Positions 7,668 through 14,981 of a DNA stretch of 33,759 nucleotides are shown in pieces (within the stretch, counting starts at the first letter, position 1; each line of letters starts with the position of its first letter). The position numbers and the translations under genes were made by a program. The notes beneath the pieces were generated by a model, which saw nothing but the letters and a program-made list of their open reading frames with translations, did no database searches and was not told the origin of the DNA. Source of the stretch: Nevskia sp. (GTDB lineage: Bacteria; Pseudomonadota; Gammaproteobacteria; Nevskiales; Nevskiaceae); contig NZ_JAKFUM010000024.1 in assembly GCF_021732705.1 (NCBI RefSeq), positions 1 to 33,759 of the forward strand. Direction: 5' to 3'.

Positions 7668-8701
7668 CAGCAGCAGCTTCCTTCCGATGCCGATGTTGTC
7701 AGCGGTGACGGCGCGCAATCGAACAGGCCGAAGTGGTGCGTCTTGTCGCCGTGCAGTTGGAAGTGCGCGGCGTAGCGGGAACCCTGCAGCATGTCGGCGG
7801 TATTGCCGCAGACCAGCATCGGTTTGTGGGCAACGAAACGGTGATGATCGTCCAGCACAAAAGCCGCTGGCGTTCCCGCCATCGTGCCGCGATAGGTGGC
7901 CACCTGCCCGTAATCCTCGCAGCGGTCCTCCAGCGGCAACTTGAAGGCACGTATCGTGCGCGACGAGAACCGGGCTTCGGCTGCGCGCGCCTCCAGCTCA
8001 GGATTGTTGATGACCAGCGCGCGTGCCGACACCGTGCGCACGTCGGCGCAGCCGACGGCCATCATCAGGCGACGAAAATCCTCGATGTACAGCGCACCGC
8101 CGAGGCACTCGCCAAGCATCACGGGGTCCTGGGTCAATGCCGCGGGGAGGCGGCGATCCGCGAAGACATCGGAAAAATACAGCTCGCCGCCCGGCTTGAG
8201 CACGCGGAAGATCTCGCGGAACACGCGGGGCTTGTCCGGCGAAAGGTTGATCACGCAGTTGCTGACCACCACATCGACACTGGCATCGTCGATGGCGCTC
8301 AGATCTTCGATGTAACCATCCAGGAACTCGGTGTTGGCAAACCCGAAGCGCTCGGCGTGCCAGGACTGGGTGCTGCGCGCCACCGCCAGTTGTTCCGCGG
8401 TCATGTCGAGTCCGATCACCCGGCCCTGCGCACCCGCCAGTTGCGCCAGCACATAGCAATCGCGGCCGGACCCGCAGCCGAGATCCAGCACGGTCAAGCC
8501 TTCCAGCAGCTCGGGAATCGGTGATCCACAGCCGTAGAAGCGCTTGATCACGTCCTCGTGCACGTTCCGCAGCGCTGCGAGCACTCGCGGTGGCGGGGTT
8601 TCGACGAGACAACAGGCGCTGGTCTTCAGGTCGGTGGTGGACTGCAGCACCTTGCCGTAATAGTCCTGCACGCTTCGATGAGGATTCAGGTCGCCGTCCA
8701 T
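7667..8701 (-). CDS. arsM: ArsM-type arsenite S-adenosylmethionine methyltransferase
   Basis: This 344-residue cytosolic methyltransferase opens with VQDYYGKVLQSTTDLKTSACC, putting a cysteine pair at C30/C31. The SAM-binding loop is VLDLGCGSGRDCYVLAQLAG. The ArsM signature SNCVINLSPDK follows, then VLKPGGELYFSDVFADRR, GECLGGALY and a conserved CEDYGQVATYRGT element. The extended C-terminal half (AFVLDDHHRF, LVCGNTADML, HFGLFDC) and the final SCC are typical of ArsM proteins paired with ArsS. It methylates As(III) to mono- and dimethylated forms, giving ArsS its substrate. It is the first gene of the minus-strand operon and faces the remnant of an AraC regulator. The ribosome site before 8701 is weak. 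No ArsR-type gene is visible nearby. Confidence 0.92.
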   Translation of the reverse strand: MDGDLNPHRSVQDYYGKVLQSTTDLKTSACCLVETPPPRVLAALRNVHEDVIKRFYGCGSPIPELLEGLTVLDLGCGSGRDCYVLAQLAGAQGRVIGLDMTAEQLAVARSTQSWHAERFGFANTEFLDGYIEDLSAIDDASVDVVVSNCVINLSPDKPRVFREIFRVLKPGGELYFSDVFADRRLPAALTQDPVMLGECLGGALYIEDFRRLMMAVGCADVRTVSARALVINNPELEARAAEARFSSRTIRAFKLPLEDRCEDYGQVATYRGTMAGTPAAFVLDDHHRFVAHKPMLVCGNTADMLQGSRYAAHFQLHGDKTHHFGLFDCAPSPLTTSASEGSCC

Positions 8702-8844
8702 CGGATTTCTTGGTGGGGAAAGGATCAGCCAATTCTGGCCCGGATCAACGACGTGATCGTCCGCTCAAGAGGCTTTATGACTGAGCGTCCGCACATCGTA
8801 TGCTGATGATGCGGTCCGAATGCACACGCAGGAGTCCGGGATTT
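8702..8844. promoter_or_regulatory. Intergenic region between arsM and the AraC remnant
   Basis: These 143 nt separate two divergently read genes and must hold the arsM promoter. I see TTG-rich candidates on the minus strand but no convincing -35/-10 pair. An interrupted repeat, CCGCA...TGCGG, around 8791-8815 could be a binding site for the lost regulator. Nothing here resembles the GTATGG palindrome found elsewhere in the window. Confidence 0.35.
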
Positions 8845-9440
8845 ATGTCGAAGCATCCAGAAGCCGACTTGCTATCGTCTGTCCTGTCGGCCTGCCCACT
8901 GCGCGCCGGGGTCGATGGACAACCTCGTTTCTGCGGTCACTGGCTGCATGGCACTGCCGGTATGCGCCGGGATGCTTTCCACCCGATTGGCGAGGAGCAG
9001 TGCTGGCTGCACCTGCAGCAGCCGTCTGAACCAACGCCGTTGGCGGCAGGCGATCGGGTGGTTCCGCCCCACGACTCCTCGCATCGGCTATCGGCGATGC
9101 CGCACCAGCGGGGACGGAAAACATCGTGCCCGCCGAGCAGGGTGGCCTACACACGATCATGGTCTGCCGCGACTTCGAAGTCGCGCAGGGCGACAACAAC
9201 CCTGTTCTGGACGCGCTGCCAGAAGTCTTGCTGATCCATCGCGAGGGCCGTGGCAGGCCCTTGGCAGCCTTGGGCGAACTGATGCTGTCCGCTGACGCGT
9301 GCTGAACGGGCGCTTCGAAATCCACAAGTTTCCGTGGCCGCCGTTGCCGAACAGATGGGATACGAGACAGAAGCGGCGTTTCGGAAGGCGTTCAAGCGCG
9401 TCCACGGCGTCGGGCCTTCGGCAACAGGTCCGCGGATTGC
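8845..9440 (+). pseudogene. AraC-family transcriptional regulator, frameshifted and internally deleted
   Basis: From the ATG at 8845 (GGAG upstream) the frame reads ADLLSSVLSACPLRAG, then GEEQCWLHLQ and LAAGDRVVPPHDSSHRLSAMP, which matches the cupin-type ligand domain of AraC regulators. Near 9110 the match moves to another frame (VPAEQGGLHTIMVCRDFEV and NPVLDALPEVLLIHREG), which ends in a stop at 9303. Downstream, in a third frame, VAAVAEQMGYETEAAFRKAF and KRVHGVGPS is the second helix-turn-helix of an AraC DNA-binding domain. The linker and first helix-turn-helix, roughly 100 residues, are absent. No single frame could encode a working regulator. Its position divergent to arsM suggests it once controlled the arsenosugar operon or a neighbour now lost. 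Confidence 0.75.
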
Positions 9441-9756
9441 CCACGCGCCGTGGCGCTCACGCCACCGGCGCGCAGTTCATCTCGGGCCGACCACGCTGTT
9501 TCACGGGGCACTGCCTGAGCGGCGCACTGATTGTTCTCGCTCGGCAGCCGCGATTGGTGAGCCACGACAACACGCGTATCGGCAGCTGACGGGGACTCGA
9601 CCCCGGCGGTTACGGGCACGCCCGCACATGCCCAAACGCCTGCCGCTTTGATATTATTGTATGGTTCCATACGAATAGCCCTTTCCCTGATGCTGCCACC
9701 ATGGAAACGGCTACCGAGTTTCGTCCGTACCCCCTCAAACCTGCTCGAGATACGCC
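9441..9756. other. Gene-free stretch with the badI upstream region
   Basis: These 316 nt follow the AraC remnant. I see no credible gene: the small open frames have no recognisable protein and only GC-driven length. The last 100 nt hold an AT-rich segment and the palindrome at 9659-9672, taken as the promoter region of the badI operon. Confidence 0.5.
9652..9673 (+). promoter_or_regulatory. Operator-like palindrome with overlapping -10-like box upstream of badI
   Basis: GTATGGTTCCATAC at 9659-9672 is a perfect 6-bp inverted repeat with a 2-bp spacer. It is preceded directly by TATTAT (9652-9657), which could be a -10 box, so a repressor bound here would block transcription. The same arrangement recurs at 29037-29057, and the palindrome recurs at 26431. 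The badI start lies 84 nt downstream. The regulator is not known; MarR at 32019 or an unseen TetR protein are candidates. Confidence 0.6.
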
Positions 9757-10548
9757 ATGTCGAACTACAAGGACATCACCTACGAAGTCGGCGAGAACGC
9801 CGTCCGCATCACCATCAACCGTCCGGAAGTGTTCAACGCGTTCCGCAACCAGACGGTCGAGGAGCTGATCGACGCCTTCCGCCGCGCCGACGAGGAAAAG
9901 TCGGTCAACACGGTGATTTTCGGCGGCGCCGGCGACAAGGCGTTCTGCACCGGCGGCGACCAGAAGGTGCATTACTCCGACGATGGCCTGTACGGTCCGC
10001 GCGGCATGGTCGGCTTCCCGATCGAGGAACTGCAGACCGCGATCCGCGACTGCCGCAAGGTGGTCATTGCCCGCGTGCAGGGTTTCGCGATCGGCGGCGG
10101 CAACGTGTTCTGCACCATCTGCGACCTGACCATCGCCTCCGAGAAGGCGCAGTTCGGCCAGGTCGGCCCGAAGGTCGGCTCGGTCGATCCGGGCTTCGGC
10201 ACTGCCTATCTCGCCCGCTGCGTCGGCGAGAAGAAGGCGCGAGAGATCTGGTTCCTGTGCCGCCGCTACAAGGCGCAGGAAGCGCTGGAAATGGGCCTCG
10301 TGAACAAGGTCGTGCCGCACGACCAGCTAGACGCCGAGTGCGAAGCTTGGGCCGCCGAGATCAACGTGCTGAGCCCGACGGCAATCGCCATCGCCAAGCG
10401 TTCGTTCAACGCCGACAGCGAGAACATCCGCGGCATCAGCTTCATGGGCGTGGCCGCGGTGAAGGGCTACTACCAGAGCGAGGAATCGAAGGAAGGCGTG
10501 CGTGCCTTCAATGAGAAGCGCAAGCCGGATTTCAAGAAGTACGTCTGA
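9757..10548 (+). CDS. badI: BadI-type 2-ketocyclohexanecarboxyl-CoA hydrolase
   Basis: This 263-residue crotonase-fold enzyme looks very like BadI of Rhodopseudomonas: NRPEVFNAFRNQT, AFCTGGDQ (66-69), GMVGFPIEELQTAIRD, VIARVQGFAIGGGN, then GQVGPKVGSVDPGFGTAYLA and RCVGEKKAREIW. The C-terminus, EGVRAFNEKRKPDFKKY, also fits. BadI opens the ring of 2-ketocyclohexane-1-carboxyl-CoA by adding water, giving pimelyl-CoA. It is related to MenB, which catalyses the reverse type of ring closure, and a MenB role is the main alternative, but no other men gene is nearby. It is the first gene of an operon of beta-oxidation enzymes running to 16166. The ring substrate here could be a larger alicyclic acid than cyclohexanecarboxylate. 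Confidence 0.88.
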   Translation: MSNYKDITYEVGENAVRITINRPEVFNAFRNQTVEELIDAFRRADEEKSVNTVIFGGAGDKAFCTGGDQKVHYSDDGLYGPRGMVGFPIEELQTAIRDCRKVVIARVQGFAIGGGNVFCTICDLTIASEKAQFGQVGPKVGSVDPGFGTAYLARCVGEKKAREIWFLCRRYKAQEALEMGLVNKVVPHDQLDAECEAWAAEINVLSPTAIAIAKRSFNADSENIRGISFMGVAAVKGYYQSEESKEGVRAFNEKRKPDFKKYV

Positions 10549-10592
10549 ACCGAGCCGTTCCACCCGAGCCAGCACCCGCCCCGAGCCTGACC

Positions 10593-11852
10593 ATGTTCAA
10601 CGACGCCAACATCCAGACCGAACTCGACGCCGACGGCATTCTTCTCGCCCGCATCGACATGCAGGGCCGCACGATGAATGTCTTTTCGCGCGCCATGATG
10701 GATTCGCTGGATGCGCTGATGACGTTCGTCGCCGGCGAGCCGGCGGTCAAGGGCGTGGTGCTGACCTCGGGCAAGTCGGCCTTCCTCGCCGGTGCCGACC
10801 TGGACATGATCCGGGTCTTCACCGAGCGGGCGAAGGTCGATGCCGTTCCCGAACTGAACAAGCTGTTCGGCCATCTCGGCCGGCTGTTCCGCCGTCTCGA
10901 ACTGTCCACCAAGCCGTACGTCGCCGCCATCAACGGACTGGCACTCGGCGGCGGTCTGGAAGTCGCGCTGGCCTGCCACGCGCGCGTGGTGCTGGATGAT
11001 GAGAAGGCCGTGCAGCTCGGCCTGCCGGAAATCAAACTCGGTCTGCTGCCGGGCGCCGGCGGCACCCAGCGCCTGCCGCGCCTGATCGGCACCGAAAAGG
11101 GTCTGCAGATGCTGCTCAGCGGCGATCCGGTCGGCCCGGCCGAAGCGCTGAAACTCAAGCTGGTCGATGCCGTGGTGCCGGCCGATCAGCTGATCGCCAA
11201 GGCGAAGGAAATCGCCCGGTCGATGCCACAGCCGCGTGCGCTGTGGGATCGCCACGGCGCTGCGTTCGACGCCGCTCCCTACGATTTCAGCAGCCCGGTG
11301 GTCACCGCGACGATCGCCAAGGCGGTCGGCATCAGCGACTACCAGCTGCAGTATTACCCGGCCTACACGGCCATCATCAACTGCGTGGTCGGCGGCTGGA
11401 ACCTGCCGCTGACGCCGGCCTGCGAACACGAGATGGAGATCTTCGTCGAGCTGATGCGCGACCCGGTCGCCGGCAACATGGTGCGCACGCTGTTCCTCAA
11501 CCGCCTGAAGGCCTCGAAGCTCGGCCTGCTGGCGCCGGATTCGGTCCTGACCCGCGGCGAGCACGCGCTGATTCCGGCGCTGAAGGCCTCGAACGATCAG
11601 GCCAAGGCCAGCGGCGCCGACGAAGCGACCAAGCTGGCGCTGGCGACCGTCGCAGCACTGCGTTGCGCTGCGGCCGGCACGGTCGAGCAGCCGGAGCTGG
11701 CCGATGTCGCCGCCGTGATCGGCGGCCTGTTCCCGTCGTACGCCGGCGGCCCGTTCACCCACGCCCGCCAGATCGGCGCCGCTGCACTGGCGAAGCTGGC
11801 CGGTGACGACGCCGCGATCGCCGCGTTCTTCGCCGAACCCGCTGCCGCGTAA
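10593..11852 (+). CDS. Enoyl-CoA hydratase, FadB/FadJ-like but lacking the dehydrogenase domain
   Basis: Residues 1-190 of this 419-residue protein are a crotonase domain of the FadB/FadJ type, with FLAGADLDMI, GLALGGGLEVALAC (E123) and LPEIKLGLLPGAGGTQRLPR (E146), so both catalytic glutamates are present. The next part, including YYPAYTAIINCVVGG and VAGNMVRTLFLNRLKASK, corresponds to the linker that leads into the dehydrogenase in FadB. The NAD-binding 3-hydroxyacyl-CoA dehydrogenase domain is missing: no GxGxxG loop is seen. Yet the tail GLFPSYAGGPFTHARQIGAA (from 378) matches the far C-terminus of FadB. It should hydrate 2-enoyl-CoA esters in the cytosol and leave oxidation to the SDR at 13988. 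Its stop overlaps the next start as TAATG. Confidence 0.85.
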   Translation: MFNDANIQTELDADGILLARIDMQGRTMNVFSRAMMDSLDALMTFVAGEPAVKGVVLTSGKSAFLAGADLDMIRVFTERAKVDAVPELNKLFGHLGRLFRRLELSTKPYVAAINGLALGGGLEVALACHARVVLDDEKAVQLGLPEIKLGLLPGAGGTQRLPRLIGTEKGLQMLLSGDPVGPAEALKLKLVDAVVPADQLIAKAKEIARSMPQPRALWDRHGAAFDAAPYDFSSPVVTATIAKAVGISDYQLQYYPAYTAIINCVVGGWNLPLTPACEHEMEIFVELMRDPVAGNMVRTLFLNRLKASKLGLLAPDSVLTRGEHALIPALKASNDQAKASGADEATKLALATVAALRCAAAGTVEQPELADVAAVIGGLFPSYAGGPFTHARQIGAAALAKLAGDDAAIAAFFAEPAAA

Positions 11853-12283
11853 TGGCCATCGACCGCGCCCATCTCGGCTACGCGCTGCCGCCATTCACCG
11901 TCGAGGTCACGGCGGCGCGCATCGCGCTGTTCCTGAAAGCGATCGGCGCCGAGGACGGCCCGCAGGATGTCGCGCCGCCGACCTTCATGAAGGCCGTCGA
12001 AGGCGAGCAGAACAGCTCGCGACGGATTCTGGAAACGCTGGGTGTCGACCTGCGTCGCGTGCTGCACGCCGAACAGCAGTTCGACTACCTCGGCCCGATT
12101 CGCGCGGGCGATTCCGTGACCGTGCAGCGCACGGTCACCGATCTCTACGACAAGAAGAACGGCGCGATGGATTTCATCGTCATCGAATCGACGGTGAGTC
12201 ACGCCGAGCGCGGCCTGCTCGGCCGTTCGCGGCAGGTGGTGCTGGTACGCAATCCGCAGCCCAAGGCGGCGCCGAACGTATGA
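11852..12283 (+). CDS. MaoC-type (R)-hydratase subunit with N-terminal-type hot-dog fold
   Basis: This 143-residue protein is a single hot-dog domain of the MaoC_dehydrat_N/FAS1-like type: YALPPFTVEVTAARIALFLKAIGA, then APPTFMKAVEG, LHAEQQFDYLGPIRAGDSVT and a C-terminal strand pair. Proteins of this kind usually lack the catalytic Asp/His pair and form a heterodimer with a second MaoC chain, as ChsH1/ChsH2 do in steroid catabolism. The second chain is encoded immediately downstream with a 4-nt overlap, which supports that arrangement. I infer a structural or substrate-binding role in hydrating bulky enoyl-CoA esters. No catalytic dyad is apparent in this chain. Confidence 0.82.
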   Translation: MAIDRAHLGYALPPFTVEVTAARIALFLKAIGAEDGPQDVAPPTFMKAVEGEQNSSRRILETLGVDLRRVLHAEQQFDYLGPIRAGDSVTVQRTVTDLYDKKNGAMDFIVIESTVSHAERGLLGRSRQVVLVRNPQPKAAPNV

Positions 12284-12681
12284 ACCTCGAAACCGCAAAT
12301 CCCGGCGACCTGATCGCCGAATACCAGACCGGCCCGATCCCGCGCGAGCAGCTGGCGCTGTATGCCGAAGCGTCCGGTGACAGCAATCCGCTGCATCTGG
12401 AAACCGCGTTCGCCCAGAAGGCCGGCTTCGACGACGTGATCGTCCACGGCATGCTCGGCATGGCGCTGCTTGGCCGGCTGGTCAGCACACAGTTCGAGGC
12501 GTTCACGCTGACCCGGTTCGATGCCCGCTTCGTCGCGGTGCTGCCGGTCAACCAATCGCTGCGCTGCACGGCCAAGCTCGCCAGCCGCGCGGCGGATGGC
12601 CTGACGCTCGATCTGGAAGCCTTCGACAGCAACGGCAAGTCGATCATCGTCGGCAGTGCTGCGCTGGCGAATCCGGCCTGA
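12280..12681 (+). CDS. MaoC-family (R)-specific enoyl-CoA hydratase, catalytic subunit
   Basis: This 133-residue single hot-dog domain carries the hydratase 2 motif: YAEASGDSNPLHLETAFA, with D34 and H39 as the expected catalytic pair, followed by GFDDVIVHGMLGMALLGRL. It starts inside the stop of the previous chain (ATGA), so the two are probably made in equal amounts and form a heterodimer. The enzyme would add water to a trans-2-enoyl-CoA to give the (R)-3-hydroxyacyl-CoA, a stereochemistry that suits the MFE2-like dehydrogenase encoded at 13988. The operon thus holds both a FadB-type (S) hydratase and this (R) hydratase, suggesting two different enoyl intermediates. Confidence 0.86.
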   Translation: MNLETANPGDLIAEYQTGPIPREQLALYAEASGDSNPLHLETAFAQKAGFDDVIVHGMLGMALLGRLVSTQFEAFTLTRFDARFVAVLPVNQSLRCTAKLASRAADGLTLDLEAFDSNGKSIIVGSAALANPA

Positions 12682-12686
12682 ACCTG

Positions 12687-13943
12687 ATGAGTCAGAAGCT
12701 GGAAGTTGCCGATGTCGTCGCCGGGCTCAAGCCCGGCATGACGGTGTTCGTGCCCGGCCTCGCGGGTGAAAGCCTCGCTTTTCACGAAGCGCTGAAAGCC
12801 GCGCCCGACAAGGCTGCCGGCGTCCGCTTCGTCGGCCTGCACTTCCCCGGCATCAACCGCAGCGATTACCTCGGTCTGCATCCACAGGCGCGTCAGCGCG
12901 CCTACGTGATGACGCCTGGGCTACGCCCCGGTCTGGCCGACGGCCGCGCCGAGCTGGCGACGCTCGACTATCCCGGCATTTATCGCGATCTCGCGGCGCG
13001 TGCCGTTGAAGTCGATCTGGTCATCGCCCAAGTCAGCCCGCCGGATGCCAGCGGCACTTGCAGCTTTGGCCCGAGCAGCGATTTCCATCCGGCGGTGTGG
13101 GCGAAAGCCAAGCGCCGCGTGCTGCACATCAATCCGAACGTGCCGCGCACCCGCGGCTCGTTCTCGGTGAAGCTCGCCGAGGTCGACGGCTGGTTCGAGG
13201 CCGACAGCGCGCTGGTCCATTACGACGCCGGCAGCAGCAATCCGGCGATCGAGCAGCACGCCGCGCTGGTCGCCAGTCTGGTCCGCGACGGCGACACGCT
13301 GGAGTTCGGCGTCGGCAAGCTGCCGGGCGCGATTCTCGCGGCGCTCGCCAACCATCGATCCTTGCGGATCTGGTCGGGCATGGTCACCGACGCGGTGTCG
13401 AAGCTGGTCGATGCCGGGGCGATTGCCGCCAAGGGCGCGATCGACGCCGGGGTCGCGCTCGGCGATGCCGCGTACTACGCACGGTTGGAACGCGACGACA
13501 GCTACTTCTTCAGGCCGGTCAGCGAGACCCACGACATCCGCCGGATCGCCGCGATCGACAACTTCTGCGCGATCAATTCGGCAGTGGAAGTTGATCTGTT
13601 CGGTCAGGTCAATGCCGACAGCCTGAACGGCAAGCTGATGGCCGGCGTCGGTGGCCTGCCGGCCTTCGTCGCCGGTGCGCAACTGTCGAACGGCGGTCGC
13701 TCGATCGTCGCCCTGCCGGCCGCGACCGACGACGGCCGCTTCACCCGCATCGTGTCCCGCTTCAACAACGGTCTGGTCGCACTGCCGCGCCATGCCGCCG
13801 ATTACGTGGTCACCGAGCACGGCATCGCCGAACTGCGCGGCCGTGATCTTCGCGGCCGCGCCGAAGCGCTGATCGCGGTGGCTGCACCGGCATTCCGGGC
13901 GCAGCTCGCCGCCGAGTGGGACGAAATCCTGCGCAAGCTCTGA
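12687..13943 (+). CDS. Acetyl-CoA hydrolase/CoA-transferase family protein (Cat1/4-hydroxybutyrate CoA-transferase type)
   Basis: This 418-residue cytosolic protein has the two-domain layout of the Cat1-type CoA transferases: an N-terminal domain with VDLVIAQVSPPDASGTCSFG, and a C-terminal domain with LEFGVGKLPGAIL, LRIWSGMVTDAV and the active-site segment INSAVEVDLFGQVNAD, where E301 should form the glutamyl-CoA intermediate. AGVGGLPAFVAGAQLSNGG and DYVVTEHGIAELRG complete the family pattern. It begins 5 nt after the hydratase stop. It could load CoA onto a carboxylate released by ring opening, or remove CoA from an end product. Donor and acceptor are not readable from the sequence. Confidence 0.87.
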   Translation: MSQKLEVADVVAGLKPGMTVFVPGLAGESLAFHEALKAAPDKAAGVRFVGLHFPGINRSDYLGLHPQARQRAYVMTPGLRPGLADGRAELATLDYPGIYRDLAARAVEVDLVIAQVSPPDASGTCSFGPSSDFHPAVWAKAKRRVLHINPNVPRTRGSFSVKLAEVDGWFEADSALVHYDAGSSNPAIEQHAALVASLVRDGDTLEFGVGKLPGAILAALANHRSLRIWSGMVTDAVSKLVDAGAIAAKGAIDAGVALGDAAYYARLERDDSYFFRPVSETHDIRRIAAIDNFCAINSAVEVDLFGQVNADSLNGKLMAGVGGLPAFVAGAQLSNGGRSIVALPAATDDGRFTRIVSRFNNGLVALPRHAADYVVTEHGIAELRGRDLRGRAEALIAVAAPAFRAQLAAEWDEILRKL

Positions 13944-13987
13944 ACCCGACCCGTCCGAACAACCCCGTCACACAAGGAACCCTCTCC

Positions 13988-14917
13988 ATGTCCCATCCGA
14001 CTGCAACGGGCCTGCTGGCCGGCAAGGTCGTTCTCGTCACCGGCGCCGGTCGCGGCATCGGCCGCGGCATCGCGCTGGAACTGGCCAAGGCTGGTGCCAA
14101 GGTCGTCGTCAATGATCTCGGCGTGTCGCTGACCGGCGACGCCAGCAGTGAATCGCCGGCCGAGAGCGTGGTCCGCGAAATCAGGGAACTGGGCAGCGAT
14201 GCGATTGCCGACACCCATTCCGTGGCGAGCTTCGACGGCGCGCAGGCGATGATCGAAGCCGCTCGCAGCGCGTTCGGCCGCATCGACTGCGTGGTCAACA
14301 ACGCCGGCAACCTGCGCGACGTGATCTTCCACAAGATGTCGGAAGAGGAATTTGATGCCGTCATCGCCGTGCACCTGAAGGGCTCGTGGAACACCAGCCG
14401 CGCCGCCGCCCCGTATTTCAAGGAACAGGGCTCGGGCAGCTTCATCCACATGACCTCGACCTCCGGTCTGGTCGGCAACTTCGGCCAGGCCAACTACTGC
14501 GCGGCCAAGCTCGGCATCGTCGGCTTGAGCAAGGCCATTGCGCTCGACATGCAGCGCTTCGGCGTGCGTTCGAACGCCATCGCGCCGTTCGCCTGGACGC
14601 GCATGGTCAGCTCGATTCCGGACGAGACGCCGGAGCAGAAGAAGCGCGTCGAAGGCCTGAAGAAGCTGATTCCGGAGAAGATCGCGCCGTTCGTCGCCGC
14701 GCTCGCCAGCGACGCCGCGAAGCATGTGACCGGCCAGATCTTCGGCGTGCGCAACAACGAGATCTACCTGTTCAGCCAGCCGCGCCCGATCCGCACCGCG
14801 CACACCGCCGAGGGCTGGACGCCGGAAGCGATCGTCGATCGGGTGTTCCCGCAGTTCCAGAACGATTTCTATCCGCTGCACCGCTCGGGTGACGTGTTCA
14901 CCTGGGACCCGGTCTGA
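13988..14917 (+). CDS. SDR-family 3-hydroxyacyl-CoA dehydrogenase, MFE2-like
   Basis: This 309-residue short-chain dehydrogenase has the cofactor loop VTGAGRGIG (17-25), NNAG (104-107) and the catalytic YCAAK (Y170, K174) preceded by MTSTSG. It also carries an insertion VVNDLGVSLTG with SSESPAESVV and a long C-terminal part typical of the dehydrogenase half of peroxisomal multifunctional enzyme 2 (17beta-HSD4). Those enzymes oxidise (R)-3-hydroxyacyl-CoA with NAD+, which fits the MaoC pair upstream. I chose the ATG at 13988 because AAGGAA lies just before it; a longer frame from 13916 overlaps the previous gene. A BadH-like role (2-hydroxycyclohexanecarboxyl-CoA dehydrogenase, also an SDR) is the main alternative. 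Confidence 0.87.
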   Translation: MSHPTATGLLAGKVVLVTGAGRGIGRGIALELAKAGAKVVVNDLGVSLTGDASSESPAESVVREIRELGSDAIADTHSVASFDGAQAMIEAARSAFGRIDCVVNNAGNLRDVIFHKMSEEEFDAVIAVHLKGSWNTSRAAAPYFKEQGSGSFIHMTSTSGLVGNFGQANYCAAKLGIVGLSKAIALDMQRFGVRSNAIAPFAWTRMVSSIPDETPEQKKRVEGLKKLIPEKIAPFVAALASDAAKHVTGQIFGVRNNEIYLFSQPRPIRTAHTAEGWTPEAIVDRVFPQFQNDFYPLHRSGDVFTWDPV

Positions 14918-14981
14918 AATCGAAACCTCGAGTCCGTAAGATTCGCGCGCGGTGGCGGTCCCCATTCATTCGGAGAACACG

